A stretch of DNA of 47,188 bases from Fibrobacterota bacterium (GCA_023412475.1 JAEYNR010000046.1:1-47188); one strand, 5' to 3'. Counted from the first letter of the stretch, positions 17,225 to 26,737 are shown. Notes: generated by a model from the letters alone, not told the origin. Numbers and translations: made by a program.

Positions 17225-19309
17225 TCAGCCATCCGAAGAGGTGATATTATGGTGTATTCGGTGCAATGCTCTCTGAATTTCTATGTCCAGTTGATTTTTG
17301 TCGTACGGCTTAGTGAACCATTTATGAATCTTCATGCTCGTTATGCTTTTTTGCTGTGGGGAATAACCGGAAACAACTATAACAATCAGATCCTTCTTTA
17401 AAGAACGCAGAGCCATAATTATTTCGTGCGGATTCTCATTTCCAAGTTTCCAGTCCATGATCACAATTTCACACTTTCCAATATAAGCACGTAGCGCATT
17501 AACAGACTCCTCCTTGTTGGAAGCTTCGATAATCGAATACTTGAACTCTTTCAGAAAAATCTTTAACACCTCTCTTATCTTAGGATCATCATCCAAAAGC
17601 AAAATAGTGGTGGGCAATCTGAATGAGAGAATGCTTTTTGTATCACTCTCGAAGCTTTCTTCATCACTGATTGGTAACTCTATACGAAATACAGTTCCCT
17701 CATAATCGGTTTTTTCCACAAAAATATTGCCATTATGGAGCATAATAATTCTTCTAACCAGCGCCAGCCCTAAGCCAGTTCCTTTTCCAGGGTTTTTTGT
17801 GGTGTAAAATGGATCAAATATTTTTTCAGTAAGCTCATGTGGTATCCCTGTTCCTGTATCCGAAACCCGGATTACAACATTTTCGTTGTTCCCGTCTGCC
17901 TGAAGAGAAGAACAGGAAACCAATATCCTGCCCCCATCCGGCATCGCATCTCTGGAGTTTCCGATCAGATTCTGAAAAACCCTTTTTAAATAATCGGGAT
18001 CACCCTGGATCCAGACAGGGCTATCCAATGTTTCATAAGTAAGTGAAAAATCTGGCCCCAACTGATTACTACACTGAGTAACTAACGATTGCAGGAATGT
18101 GTTAAGATTTATCACCTTGTAATCAAGAGGCTTTTTTCTTCCCAGCGCAAAGAGTTCCGAAACAAGAAACCGGGCATCTGACATGGTTTCTTTTATCAGT
18201 TCCATTTTTTTAATGGTCTCACTCTCCTGGCTCTGTTTTTCCACTTGTTCGGTTATATCGCTAACCGATTGAAGTATATTATTAAAATCATGAGCCATTC
18301 CACTGGCCAATGTTCCCAATGATTCCATCTTTTGATATTGAAACAGACGGTTAACCATTTCCTCTCTCTGAGAGATGGCTAACTCTCTGTCGGTTACATC
18401 TGAGATGATGCCATCGAACGCAGCATTGCTTGATTCCTTATCTACTGATTGAAAAACGCAGTCTACAAACTTTCTTACTCCATTGAAATCAGAAATTTCA
18501 AAAGTACCCTTAATCCAGCCTTTGTCCAATTTAAGCACCGATGGATTTATCAGAAAGCTGCGTACATTCTTTCCAACAATCACCTTTGCCGGAATTCCCA
18601 ATAACGCATGACTAGCCATATTTGCCCACAGAAAATTACCATGACTGTCCAGCGTGCAAAGCATCTCCGGAAGCCTGTGTACCAGGTTGTGATAGCGGAT
18701 CTCAGAGCTGATTACCTGCTGAATGGTATGCGAATTATTCCTGGAAACTACAGCTACCAGACCTGCAATAGTCATCAGAAGTACCAAACGGAAAAGATAG
18801 TCACTTGAAAAAGCCACAGAGAGAGAACTGTTATAGGAATAAACAAAATAAAGTATCGAATAACCAGTAACAGATAATAATCCGCAAAAAATTGACAGAC
18901 TAGCTTTGTGATGTAATGCGGTAAAGGTAATCACTATGAAATAAATCCCGAATATGGCACTTGTAACCATATTAAATCCCATCCCATTCACATAATAAGA
19001 CCACAGAATCGCAGTTATTACCATTACATCCATGAATATGAGCACAAAAGTAAAATGGCCCCGATGGAGTCTGAGATTTCGGTGAGTAAGATAAAGACTG
19101 CTGTAGGTAATAAGAAATATGATTGAAAGGGACTGAATTAAGAAGGCCGTAGGTGAGGTTTTACCTAACAAGATACCAAAAATTGCTACTACTGCATATA
19201 GGACACCTATTGACAAACGAATCCATGACAGCCATCTTTCCGACCGCACTTCAGCCATTAAAATGGTCTGAGTTTTTCCTAAAAAATTTTTCTGAGTTTC
19301 AAAAGTCAT
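17225..19309 (-). CDS. Membrane hybrid sensor histidine kinase with C-terminal receiver
   Basis: A 694-residue sensor. About six hydrophobic helices lie between residues 28 and 190 (for example SIGVLYAVVAIFGILLG). A PAS domain follows (about 200-315: LVHRLPEMLCTLDSHGNFLWAN). The HisKA domain carries the H-box SGMAHDFNNIL with His340. The ATPase domain (about 430-545) has the N-box FQNLIGNSRDAMP, G1 DTGTGIP and G2 GKGTGLGLALV. The C-terminal receiver (about 565-685) has acidic LLLDDDP, phospho-acceptor Asp619 in VIMDWKLG, and Lys in WFTKPYD. All catalytic motifs look intact. A second start, Met at residue 18 (19258), is possible; neither has a good ribosome-binding site. No DNA-binding output is attached, so it must signal to another protein, possibly the HD-GYP regulator at 12.3-14.3 kb. 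Confidence 0.92.
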   Translation of the reverse strand: MTFETQKNFLGKTQTILMAEVRSERWLSWIRLSIGVLYAVVAIFGILLGKTSPTAFLIQSLSIIFLITYSSLYLTHRNLRLHRGHFTFVLIFMDVMVITAILWSYYVNGMGFNMVTSAIFGIYFIVITFTALHHKASLSIFCGLLSVTGYSILYFVYSYNSSLSVAFSSDYLFRLVLLMTIAGLVAVVSRNNSHTIQQVISSEIRYHNLVHRLPEMLCTLDSHGNFLWANMASHALLGIPAKVIVGKNVRSFLINPSVLKLDKGWIKGTFEISDFNGVRKFVDCVFQSVDKESSNAAFDGIISDVTDRELAISQREEMVNRLFQYQKMESLGTLASGMAHDFNNILQSVSDITEQVEKQSQESETIKKMELIKETMSDARFLVSELFALGRKKPLDYKVINLNTFLQSLVTQCSNQLGPDFSLTYETLDSPVWIQGDPDYLKRVFQNLIGNSRDAMPDGGRILVSCSSLQADGNNENVVIRVSDTGTGIPHELTEKIFDPFYTTKNPGKGTGLGLALVRRIIMLHNGNIFVEKTDYEGTVFRIELPISDEESFESDTKSILSFRLPTTILLLDDDPKIREVLKIFLKEFKYSIIEASNKEESVNALRAYIGKCEIVIMDWKLGNENPHEIIMALRSLKKDLIVIVVSGYSPQQKSITSMKIHKWFTKPYDKNQLDIEIQRALHRIHHNITSSDG

Positions 19310-19963
19310 CGACTACAATACCTTGCCCTTTCTCAGAATAACATCTCCCATGTTTCTCTAAATCCGGCAGATCTGCAAAAAGCAAACTTGTCCAATTGTT
19401 CTGCCTCTTAATTTTACCTTTAATTCCACCACAGGTTCAATACTCATTGATCCAGCTCAAGTGTCCAGCATAATTCTCACCTAAGCTGTAAAGCTATTTT
19501 CCGAAGCAATATCCACATTTTGAGCATCAAAACTAAAAATAACTAATAGTAATGTGATTTCAAAAAAGCTTGTGCTGTAAATACAGACTGCCCTACTGGA
19601 TTTTTTATTGGTCCGGACTGTTTAAAGTAACAGCTTAGCCCTGATTAGTTACTATAAAAATATCGCAACTACTCAGCTTTTTAAACAAATAAAAATCAGA
19701 ACCAAAAGAAATGAAACCAGAAATAGAATATCTAATCAAATAATCCCTAAAGAAAGAAGTGTTTTTTCATTTCCGATTCTTCATTTAGATATTTTTTTCG
19801 CCTGCCCACCGTACTATTGTATAAGGAAGGCCCACCGTACTAAGGTATTAAGGGATTACTTCTGATTAGATATTGTTTTGATATTATATGTACCTATTTT
19901 TTCCGATTTGATATTATTATTTTATTTTTGCTACCCAGATACCTGAGTAGTTACAAAATATTA
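19310..19963. other. ~650-bp spacer containing a MITE-like element
   Basis: 19310-19660 is A+T-rich and shows no recognised gene. The remainder is a ~290-bp element with terminal inverted repeats, listed separately, whose right end abuts the stop codon of the next minus-strand gene. Confidence 0.4.
19664..19954. mobile_element. MITE-like element A with terminal inverted repeats and possible target duplication
   Basis: The left end GCAACTACTCAG (19665-19676) and right end CTGAGTAGTTAC (19943-19954) are inverted repeats matching at 11 of 12 positions. AAAATAT flanks both sides (19657-19663 and 19955-19961), a plausible 7-bp target duplication, although A+T-rich. Inside is an internal direct repeat built on CCCACCGTACTA (19806-19817 and 19831-19842). 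It shares AATATCTAATCAAATAA and a TTCGCCTGCCCACCGT block with the element at 27.95-28.17 kb. There is no coding capacity, so it would need a transposase supplied elsewhere. Confidence 0.65.
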
Positions 19964-20809
19964 ATATTCTTTCCAATAAAAACCATTGCTTCTAAAATAA
20001 ATTGATTTGTTCTGACAAGTTATTCTTACATTTGTACCCGTTGTTCTTAAAAAAGAGAGCACTGATTCTGCCGGATGATTATATGGATTGTCCTGACCAC
20101 AGGAAATTATGGTGAATCCAGGGTTTGCATAACCGAGAAATACTCTGTTAAGTGACCCAGCACTTCCATGATGTGGAAATATGAGTATATTGCAATAAAG
20201 CGATTCTTTATAAAGGTTTGCAATTCTTAGGGCAGTTGAAGAATCGATATCAGAGGTAATCAAAACATCATTGCCCTTGAAATTTATGATAAAAGCCAGG
20301 CTATACCTGTTTATTATTGCTGAATGTAGCGGTAATGATTCATCTAATTTTGACGGAGGCCAGATACAGCGGATGCAGGTTTGCGGAAGACAGCCCAGTG
20401 TGTCGCCCTCACAAATCACCTTCATTATGATTTTTTTATTCCATCTTTTGCATAATGATTTTATATAGGAAGTATCTTCATATTTACTGGTTACGATAAT
20501 TCCGCTCCAATCCACAGTAGAATCCACAAACTGTAAACCGCCGCTATGATCACTGTCCCTGTGTGAGATAATAATCGCCTGCAAGCCTGGTTTTCCAGCC
20601 TTCTTATACACATTAAACCACTCATCTATGCACTGTTCCGGTCCCATATCCCATACCAGACCAAAAGAATTGAGAGTAGCCATCTGACTTAGCCCCTGAC
20701 CAACATCAATAACCGTGAAATGAAACTCTGGGTCCGGTTCCTGAGTCTGGCAGAAAAATAAGAACACCGCGCTGGTATTAAAAAAGAAACGAAGTTTTTG
20801 CTTCAACAC
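19961..20809 (-). CDS. ComEC/Rec2-like metallo-beta-lactamase-fold protein, probable lipoprotein
   Basis: A 282-residue protein consisting of a signal sequence and one MBL-fold domain similar to the C-terminal hydrolase domain of ComEC. Markers are TVIDVGQGLSQM, VWDMGPE, the metal-binding motif SHRDSDHSGG (His83, Asp85, Asp87, His88), VLITSDID and FPHHGSAGS, ending with NPYNHPAESVL. The N-terminus is hydrophobic with Cys20 after VFLFF, a non-standard lipobox, so lipid anchoring is likely but not certain. ComEC domains are implicated in degrading the non-transforming strand during DNA uptake; free-standing versions may be exported nucleases or phosphodiesterases. The GTG start at 20809 lies inside the preceding gene (32-nt overlap), which suggests translational coupling. 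The stop codon lies at the right edge of MITE-like element A. Confidence 0.82.
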   Translation of the reverse strand: MLKQKLRFFFNTSAVFLFFCQTQEPDPEFHFTVIDVGQGLSQMATLNSFGLVWDMGPEQCIDEWFNVYKKAGKPGLQAIIISHRDSDHSGGLQFVDSTVDWSGIIVTSKYEDTSYIKSLCKRWNKKIIMKVICEGDTLGCLPQTCIRCIWPPSKLDESLPLHSAIINRYSLAFIINFKGNDVLITSDIDSSTALRIANLYKESLYCNILIFPHHGSAGSLNRVFLGYANPGFTIISCGQDNPYNHPAESVLSFLRTTGTNVRITCQNKSIYFRSNGFYWKEY

Positions 20810-22391
20810 TTAACAGCTCTCCTTTTTTTCTGGGATTGATCGATTGTTCAACCTTCAACTGTGAATAATTTTTATCCTGAAGCTTCAGCACTTGTTCAAA
20901 ACCATACACAAAAGAGCAGCTTTCCCCCTTTGTATGTGAAAACGAAAATGATGGCTGTAGTGTTATGGCAGGGAAAAGATCCAGTTTCGCATTCAGTAAG
21001 CCATTTATCGAGTAGTTGTAGTGTCCCTGGCATTGGAGATCAAGTTCATTGCCGATAACGATTTTTTTGCTCAGATAAATTTTTAGCGTATTTCGAAACG
21101 AATTGCCTGAAGTATCATTTAAGCCACAGCCAGGAATCAGGCTATATGTAAATTTTTGTTTGAAACGGGGTAGTGAATTTGTAGTAGAAACTCTGAAGCA
21201 TACTCTCTCTGTTTTCTGTCCTGTGAATTCCACATTTATCGCAGGAGTAATGGATAACCATCTTTGTAAGTAATGTACAGATTGAACGGAAAGCATAGAT
21301 ACAATCTCTGTTATCTCCTCTTTATTACCCTTTAACTTGTGCACCATATAGCTGCATGGCGCATTAAAGCCTTTCGGCAGAAATGCAAAGGTGAAGTTAA
21401 GCCTGTTACGGTTTAGTTTGTATCTGCTTTCTATAAGAAAAGGGATGCTGCCAGGATTGTCGATATCTGATCCACTTTGAATCTCCATGCTCAGGGTACT
21501 AAGTTTCAGTTTAATTCCGCAATGAGCATAATAGCTGTTTTCTTCATACCCGTAAAGACTTAAAAGACTGATACCTGAATTAACAATTATCTCATCACTT
21601 ACTTTTATATTCAAAATAGCACCGCCAGATGCTTCTGTTTTTCTTTTATGAAAAAATGCAGTAGCAGAGAATAAACTTAAAATCTCTTTTTCTGGCTCTG
21701 CGATCTGGACCTTGGCTCCATTCCAGGTTCTGGCACTACCAAATAGCCAGTTATTTGCCCTCGAATCATTAGAAGCATCTGTGGGGTGAAAGTATCCGTA
21801 AAAAAGCCCTTTGTCAAAAAACGTTCCAAAATTTCCAATTTGAAAGCTACACTTATCACTTGGGACATAGTTAATTGCTCTGCGATTCAGGCGTGCATAA
21901 TCATTATTGAAAACAATGCGGGTATCAATTTTAAATGACTCCGAAACATCTACAGATAGATTTGCACCATGAGAGAACTCCTGAGATGTATTATTATTGC
22001 GGATGGTAAAAGCAGCTTTTACCCTGAAATCAACCGTTTTTATATCAAACCTCAAAATCGGTTCGAATTGTTCAAGAGCAGGATAATCCTGAAAAAAACG
22101 GGCAATAGCAGCTTGATCCCAAGGATCATATTTTTTCAGGAGATCTTTTGCGAGCGGGATATTAAAGGAAAGTTGTGGAAGCAATTCCAGAAGTATTTTC
22201 AGTTCACCCTGTGGTACATCGATGGGCTGACTGTAAAAAGGTTTAATCAGCTCGAAGAATTCTGCATCCAGTTTTCCATCTGCAACCAACCTTATACCGA
22301 CCCATTCGTTCTGAGGGATTATAAAGAAATTGTCAGAACTCAAATTATTGAGCGTTAAAAAGCTGCATATTATAAAAATACTGGATCCCAT
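20778..22391 (-). CDS. Probable outer-membrane beta-barrel protein coupled to the ComEC-like gene
   Basis: A 537-residue protein of unrecognised family. A hydrophobic N-terminus (GSSIFIICSFLTL) could be an export signal. Residues ~55-110 form a short helical region (LKILLELLPQLSFNIPLAKD, then a DPWDQAAIARFFQDYP stretch) that vaguely resembles helix-hairpin-helix-like segments at the start of some exported barrels. From ~115 onward the protein is rich in alternating amphipathic strands with Asn, Ser and aromatic residues (FRVKAAFTIRN, FKIDTRIVFNNDYARL, LNFTFAFLPKGF), and it ends in KTSFLF with a terminal Phe. All of this fits an outer-membrane barrel. It overlaps the downstream MBL-fold gene by 32 nt, so the two products probably act together, perhaps in DNA or nucleotide handling at the surface. 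Function is inferred from context only. Confidence 0.6.
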   Translation of the reverse strand: MGSSIFIICSFLTLNNLSSDNFFIIPQNEWVGIRLVADGKLDAEFFELIKPFYSQPIDVPQGELKILLELLPQLSFNIPLAKDLLKKYDPWDQAAIARFFQDYPALEQFEPILRFDIKTVDFRVKAAFTIRNNNTSQEFSHGANLSVDVSESFKIDTRIVFNNDYARLNRRAINYVPSDKCSFQIGNFGTFFDKGLFYGYFHPTDASNDSRANNWLFGSARTWNGAKVQIAEPEKEILSLFSATAFFHKRKTEASGGAILNIKVSDEIIVNSGISLLSLYGYEENSYYAHCGIKLKLSTLSMEIQSGSDIDNPGSIPFLIESRYKLNRNRLNFTFAFLPKGFNAPCSYMVHKLKGNKEEITEIVSMLSVQSVHYLQRWLSITPAINVEFTGQKTERVCFRVSTTNSLPRFKQKFTYSLIPGCGLNDTSGNSFRNTLKIYLSKKIVIGNELDLQCQGHYNYSINGLLNAKLDLFPAITLQPSFSFSHTKGESCSFVYGFEQVLKLQDKNYSQLKVEQSINPRKKGELLSVEAKTSFLF

Positions 22392-22554
22392 TAGTTGAAG
22401 ATTTTCTATTTTAAAGGGGGAGAGAAAAATGAATAACCAAATTCTATGCCAGAAAATAAAACACCTGAAGAAAATGGCTGTTTTAAAGTAGCATATAGAT
22501 TATATTTACTCTGTATTTGGCAGTCCCAAATCTCACCCGAGTGTTAAAAGTATA

Positions 22555-24852
22555 ATGGCAAATTTTTCTCCTTATATAAACACCATTGTTTGTGTTTTAA
22601 TATCAATATTTTCTCTATTAAAACTGGGTTTTACTACCGAGACTTCAGTAAATACAGTAGAGGCTGTCAGACCTCAATTTGCACTGGTTTTAAGTGGAGG
22701 TGGTGCAAAAGGTCTGGCTCAGATCGGAGTGCTTAAAGCTCTGGAGGAAGCCAGACTGAGGCCTGATCTGATTGTAGGCACCAGCATGGGAGCGCTGATA
22801 GGAACTTTATATGCAGCAGGTTATTCTCCTCAAACAATAGATAGCCTGGTTAAAACGGTTCAGTGGAATCATATTTACAGTAATATCATTAACCGTAAAA
22901 ACCTCTTTGTAAGTCAGAAAAGCGAACCTAGAAACTATCTGCTGGAGTTACGTTTTAACCACAATTTCAAGCCCTCACTTCTTAGCCAGTCTTACGGACA
23001 ACAGTTCTACGATCTTCTGATCCCTATGCTGGCCGATGCGCAATTGCAGTCAAACGGTAATTTTAATAATCTTAGAATACCTGTAAGAATCATTGCCACC
23101 GATCTACTTACAGGAAAAAAAGTAGTTTTCTCAAAAGGAAATCTGGTTACTGCAATTCGCGCCTCCTGCTCAATTCCCCTTATTTTTTCTCCGGTTGAGA
23201 TGGACAATATGCTTCTGGTTGATGGTGGGTTATCATCGAATATCCCTATTGAAACCGCTCTCGATGAGAATGCTGAGCTCACGGTAGCTGTCGATGTTAC
23301 TGCTCCATTGTGGAGTAAAGATGATCTGGATAATCCAATACGGCTGGTCGATCAGATTATAGCCGTAGGAATAACCCATCAGAAAATACAGGAAAAAAGC
23401 CTTGCAGACATCCTTATAACTCCTGATCTCAAATGGTTCAAAAATACCGATTTTGAGAACATTGATTCCTTAATTTCTGCTGGATATCAGGCTACAGTGG
23501 CTCAATTAGCACAAATAAAAGATCGACTGGGCAGTATTGAGAATATCTCATATCAGAAAAAAAGCCTTCAACCAGCTAAGCCGGTAATAGTTAAAAACAT
23601 CACTATTTCTGGAAATAAAACCACCTCTGCTCGTCTGATCCGAACTGCCGCTGCAATAAAAATCGGTGACACACTTTTCTCTGATCTTTTTCAGAAATCT
23701 CTATCCTCACTATATTCCACCGAACTTTTTCAGTATGTGAATCTTGAGATGGATAATGCAGGCAATCTGGAGATAATTATTACTGAGAGACAGCACTGGA
23801 GAATGAGAGTGGGCTTGCGTTTCGATGAATTTCATTTAGGTGAAGGTTTCTTTGAACCTGCTTATGAAAACCTCTTTGGTTTAGGCTTAAACTCAAATCT
23901 GCATATCCATCTTGGAATGCGAAGAGAAAAGTATGCCTTGGAATTCAAAGATAATCAGCTCTTTACCTCCAATTTTTCCAACACTATCAATCTTCAGTTC
24001 TTCAGCTCCAGGGAGAGAATAATTCAGCGAGAAATTTATAGAAGCCTTGATGGCACTACTCCCGATACTATCAGACTTCAGGAGAGAACTCTCCGCAAAT
24101 CCGGCATTAGCGGGCTCATAGGGACCCAAATAGGCAGATGGTCGCATCTTTGCGCCGGAATCCGTCTGGAACGGTTTAGAATACAACAATCTGACCAAAG
24201 CGCTATAAAGGATCTGCTGGGAATCGGATTAAAACAGACTCACCCCTATTTTGTAGTAAAACTGATTATTGATACTATGGATAAATTTCCATTTCCCACA
24301 ACAGGATCTAAGCATTACCTCACCGCTGGGGTGACCGGAAAAAAGGAAAGCAGTATTACCATCCATAGCAGTTTAGGCAAATATTTCACCTTTGCCAATT
24401 ACCACACCTTCTTTCCTCAGCTTAGACTTTGCTGGGCCAACAGAGCACTATCTGAAATAGAACAGGTCAGCCTGGGAGGAGCGGTTACAGAAGAAAGATT
24501 TAGCGATATCAGCGTCTTCAATAACATTCCTTTCATCGGCCTGCCTCCACTAGCCTTTCCTGGTGACATTTTAGGACTCTGCCACCTGGATTACCGTATA
24601 CAGATTCAGAGATTTTTTCACGCACAACTGATAGCAGATTGGGGTTATACCTGGCAGGCAGAAAACTTTCACTATAAAACAGCTTTGAAAGACTTCGCTA
24701 AAAATGCACTTCTGGGTTTGGGAGTAGCTTTTATATGTGAGACCCGCGCGGGACCTTTCCGTTTTGGCTACGGTCAGCTTCTCAGCGATTTAAAGCAAAT
24801 CGATGTGGAATCCAAGCCCCAATTTTATTTTTCAGCAGGACATGATTTCTAA
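22555..24852 (+). CDS. Patatin-like phospholipase fused to POTRA and BamA-type barrel (PlpD-like, type Vd)
   Basis: A 765-residue exported protein. A signal or anchor segment (about 8-28) is followed by a patatin domain (about 40-240) with LSGGGAKGLAQIGVL (oxyanion loop), the nucleophile GTSMGAL (Ser77) and the dyad Asp223 in LLVDGGLSSNIP. One POTRA-like domain follows at about 345-415 (IVKNITISGNKTTSARLI). A C-terminal 16-strand-type barrel (about 420-765) ends YFSAGHDF with terminal Phe. Pseudomonas PlpD has the same order and is a type Vd autotransporter whose barrel carries the lipase to the surface. Length and order fit. The catalytic dyad is intact, so phospholipase A activity is likely. 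It is transcribed alone, divergent from the barrel/MBL pair; the ribosome-binding site is weak (GTGTTAAAAGTATA precedes the ATG). Confidence 0.9.
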   Translation: MANFSPYINTIVCVLISIFSLLKLGFTTETSVNTVEAVRPQFALVLSGGGAKGLAQIGVLKALEEARLRPDLIVGTSMGALIGTLYAAGYSPQTIDSLVKTVQWNHIYSNIINRKNLFVSQKSEPRNYLLELRFNHNFKPSLLSQSYGQQFYDLLIPMLADAQLQSNGNFNNLRIPVRIIATDLLTGKKVVFSKGNLVTAIRASCSIPLIFSPVEMDNMLLVDGGLSSNIPIETALDENAELTVAVDVTAPLWSKDDLDNPIRLVDQIIAVGITHQKIQEKSLADILITPDLKWFKNTDFENIDSLISAGYQATVAQLAQIKDRLGSIENISYQKKSLQPAKPVIVKNITISGNKTTSARLIRTAAAIKIGDTLFSDLFQKSLSSLYSTELFQYVNLEMDNAGNLEIIITERQHWRMRVGLRFDEFHLGEGFFEPAYENLFGLGLNSNLHIHLGMRREKYALEFKDNQLFTSNFSNTINLQFFSSRERIIQREIYRSLDGTTPDTIRLQERTLRKSGISGLIGTQIGRWSHLCAGIRLERFRIQQSDQSAIKDLLGIGLKQTHPYFVVKLIIDTMDKFPFPTTGSKHYLTAGVTGKKESSITIHSSLGKYFTFANYHTFFPQLRLCWANRALSEIEQVSLGGAVTEERFSDISVFNNIPFIGLPPLAFPGDILGLCHLDYRIQIQRFFHAQLIADWGYTWQAENFHYKTALKDFAKNALLGLGVAFICETRAGPFRFGYGQLLSDLKQIDVESKPQFYFSAGHDF

Positions 24853-25022
24853 ATTTATATTGCTTGTTATAGAGCATTCATTATAGAATTGCATTCACTA
24901 TATTAGCATATCTTACAGAATTTATTAAAAAGGTATTTCCAGCTTAATACAGGGCTTGAATGCGCCTTGTTTTTGGATGAACCTTCGATTAATTAGAATC
25001 AGGGCGTTGCATCAGACTAAAT

Positions 25023-26129
25023 ATGCGTATAAGAATTGCGGTAAAACTATTTATAGGATTTCTGGTTGTTATTTTTCTTAATGTTTTCTTTTTTGTTATA
25101 GTCTCAAAAATAGAAAACGTTAACATCATTACCCGTATTTTGAAAAAACAGAATGAGATTAAAAACGATATCCTGCGTTTAAAAACCCTTCATCGTATTC
25201 AGGGCCCAAGCATTATCAGTTACGAAAAAATCGGACATCCTCAATCAGTGCTCAATTTCCAGGAAACGCAACAGAAAATCATAGCCGTATTTGATTCCAT
25301 CTGCATAAAATACGATTCAATTTACACTATTGATTCTGCTTTGATACAGCAAACATCCTATAACCAGGTTTTTTCGGTGCCATTAGAGCCACTAAAAGTG
25401 ATTTTGGATACTATCAGTATCTTTAATAATATTTATTCAAACATGTTTGACAGTATCGTTCAAAGGAAACCAACTGGAAATAAAAAGGCTGGATGGAAAA
25501 ATCTGCTTAATGATGCAGACAACCACATCTCTTTGGCACTGGATTCTGCAGAAGCCGTAATAGATCAGCAGACAAACCTTAGAATTAAAGATGTAGAGAT
25601 CAGGGTCAACAACATAAAACAGATTACTATAGCCATAATTGCCGGAGTTACTTTATTTGCCATCATCTTTGCATTCTTTTTCTCTCAGTCTGTAACTAAC
25701 GCACTACGCCGGCTCAAAGAATCAGCCAGTACCATTGGCAGAGGTGATTTCAATGTGGCACCCTCAGGTTATCCAAATGATGAGATCGGAGATCTGGCCA
25801 CAGCATTTTTTGAAATGGCCATTGATCTGAAAAATACCCAGGAAGACCTCATTAAATCGAAACGACTGGCAGCTATAGGTGAGGTGGTTGCTTCTGTTAA
25901 CCATGAAATAAATAATCCCCTGATGATTATCTCCGGGAATGCTCAATTTCTGGAGATGACCATGGAGGGCTATCCTAAAGAAATGCTGGAACGGATTCAT
26001 ACAATTCTGGAAGAAACAGAACGCATTTCAAAAGTAACCCGCAAACTTCGGGAAATTAAAAACCCAGTAGTCGAAGACTACACCTCAAGCGGTGAGCAGA
26101 TGATTAATCTTGACAAATCAACTCAATAG
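25023..26129 (+). CDS. Membrane sensor with HAMP and HisKA phospho-acceptor domain but no ATPase domain
   Basis: A 368-residue sensor. It has TM1 at about 8-28, a periplasmic helical sensor (30-200), TM2 at about 203-223 (ITIAIIAGVTLFAIIFAFFF) and a HAMP domain (about 224-280, with GRGDFNVAPSGYPNDEIGDL). The HisKA helix AAIGEVVASVNHEINNPLMI carries His294. The protein stops about 75 residues later (SSGEQMINLDKSTQ) with no N, G1 or G2 boxes, and the following DNA encodes a different gene in another frame, so this is a natural end and not an obvious frameshift. Such a protein cannot phosphorylate itself. It could be phosphorylated by another kinase or act as a dimerising or relay partner. It starts a likely operon with the TPR lipoprotein (23-nt gap) and proB. 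The ribosome-binding site is weak. Confidence 0.8.
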   Translation: MRIRIAVKLFIGFLVVIFLNVFFFVIVSKIENVNIITRILKKQNEIKNDILRLKTLHRIQGPSIISYEKIGHPQSVLNFQETQQKIIAVFDSICIKYDSIYTIDSALIQQTSYNQVFSVPLEPLKVILDTISIFNNIYSNMFDSIVQRKPTGNKKAGWKNLLNDADNHISLALDSAEAVIDQQTNLRIKDVEIRVNNIKQITIAIIAGVTLFAIIFAFFFSQSVTNALRRLKESASTIGRGDFNVAPSGYPNDEIGDLATAFFEMAIDLKNTQEDLIKSKRLAAIGEVVASVNHEINNPLMIISGNAQFLEMTMEGYPKEMLERIHTILEETERISKVTRKLREIKNPVVEDYTSSGEQMINLDKSTQ

Positions 26130-26152
26130 TACCGGGGAGCATTGCATCAACC

Positions 26153-26737
26153 ATGTCTTGGATTAAACATTGGGGAATCGCACTTGAGATTCTGACAATA
26201 TCACTCTGTTGTTGCTCGCCCAAAATGGTCACATTCGAACAACAGATTTTAAATGAAGCAGATTCGCTTTTCCGCGAGGGAAATTACGAGTACGCCAAAG
26301 TTAAATATGCCAAAGCCAAAGAAATTAAACCCAAATCAGACGTAGCGAAAACATCCCAGTACTATCTTGCTTTTATCAATGTTTATTATGATAATCCATT
26401 TGCAAACTGGGAAGCTGCACTCAGGGAATTCAGAGCCTTTGCAGCCCTTTATCCCGATGACTCCAGAATCGGAGAGGTAAACTCGTGGATCCGGTTGCTG
26501 GTTGTCATGCAAACCTTTAAAAAAGAATATCAGGGAACCACCAATAAACTAGAAGAGCTCAGCAAAAAAGAGCCGGCCCCCTGCCCTCCTCCTGTCCCAA
26601 GAAGAACCAATGTGGACATTATCACTGAATCACTGCGAAATTGTCTAGAAGCAAAAGACTCCCTGAACAGAAAAGCAAAAGAATTCGAGAATGTGATTCT
26701 TGACCTGGAGAAAAACTGCCTGAAGGCCGGTAAATAA
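26153..26737 (+). CDS. TPR-containing lipoprotein
   Basis: A 194-residue probable lipoprotein. The N-terminus (IALEILTISLCCCSP) ends in a lipobox-like LCCC. Residues ~30-110 form two or more TPR-like helical hairpins (ILNEADSLFREGNYEYAKVKYAKAKEIKP, in two adjacent pieces; then WEAALREFRAFAALYPDDSRI), as in BamD/YbgF-type envelope proteins. A Pro-rich linker (PAPCPPPVP) and a C-terminal coiled coil (LEAKDSLNRKAKEFENVILD) follow. The function is not identifiable. A protein-interaction role at the inner face of the outer membrane is the simplest reading. It sits 23 nt after the kinase-like gene and 11 nt before proB, so it is almost certainly co-transcribed with both. GGGGAG at about 26134 is a distant ribosome-binding site. 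Confidence 0.72.
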   Translation: MSWIKHWGIALEILTISLCCCSPKMVTFEQQILNEADSLFREGNYEYAKVKYAKAKEIKPKSDVAKTSQYYLAFINVYYDNPFANWEAALREFRAFAALYPDDSRIGEVNSWIRLLVVMQTFKKEYQGTTNKLEELSKKEPAPCPPPVPRRTNVDIITESLRNCLEAKDSLNRKAKEFENVILDLEKNCLKAGK

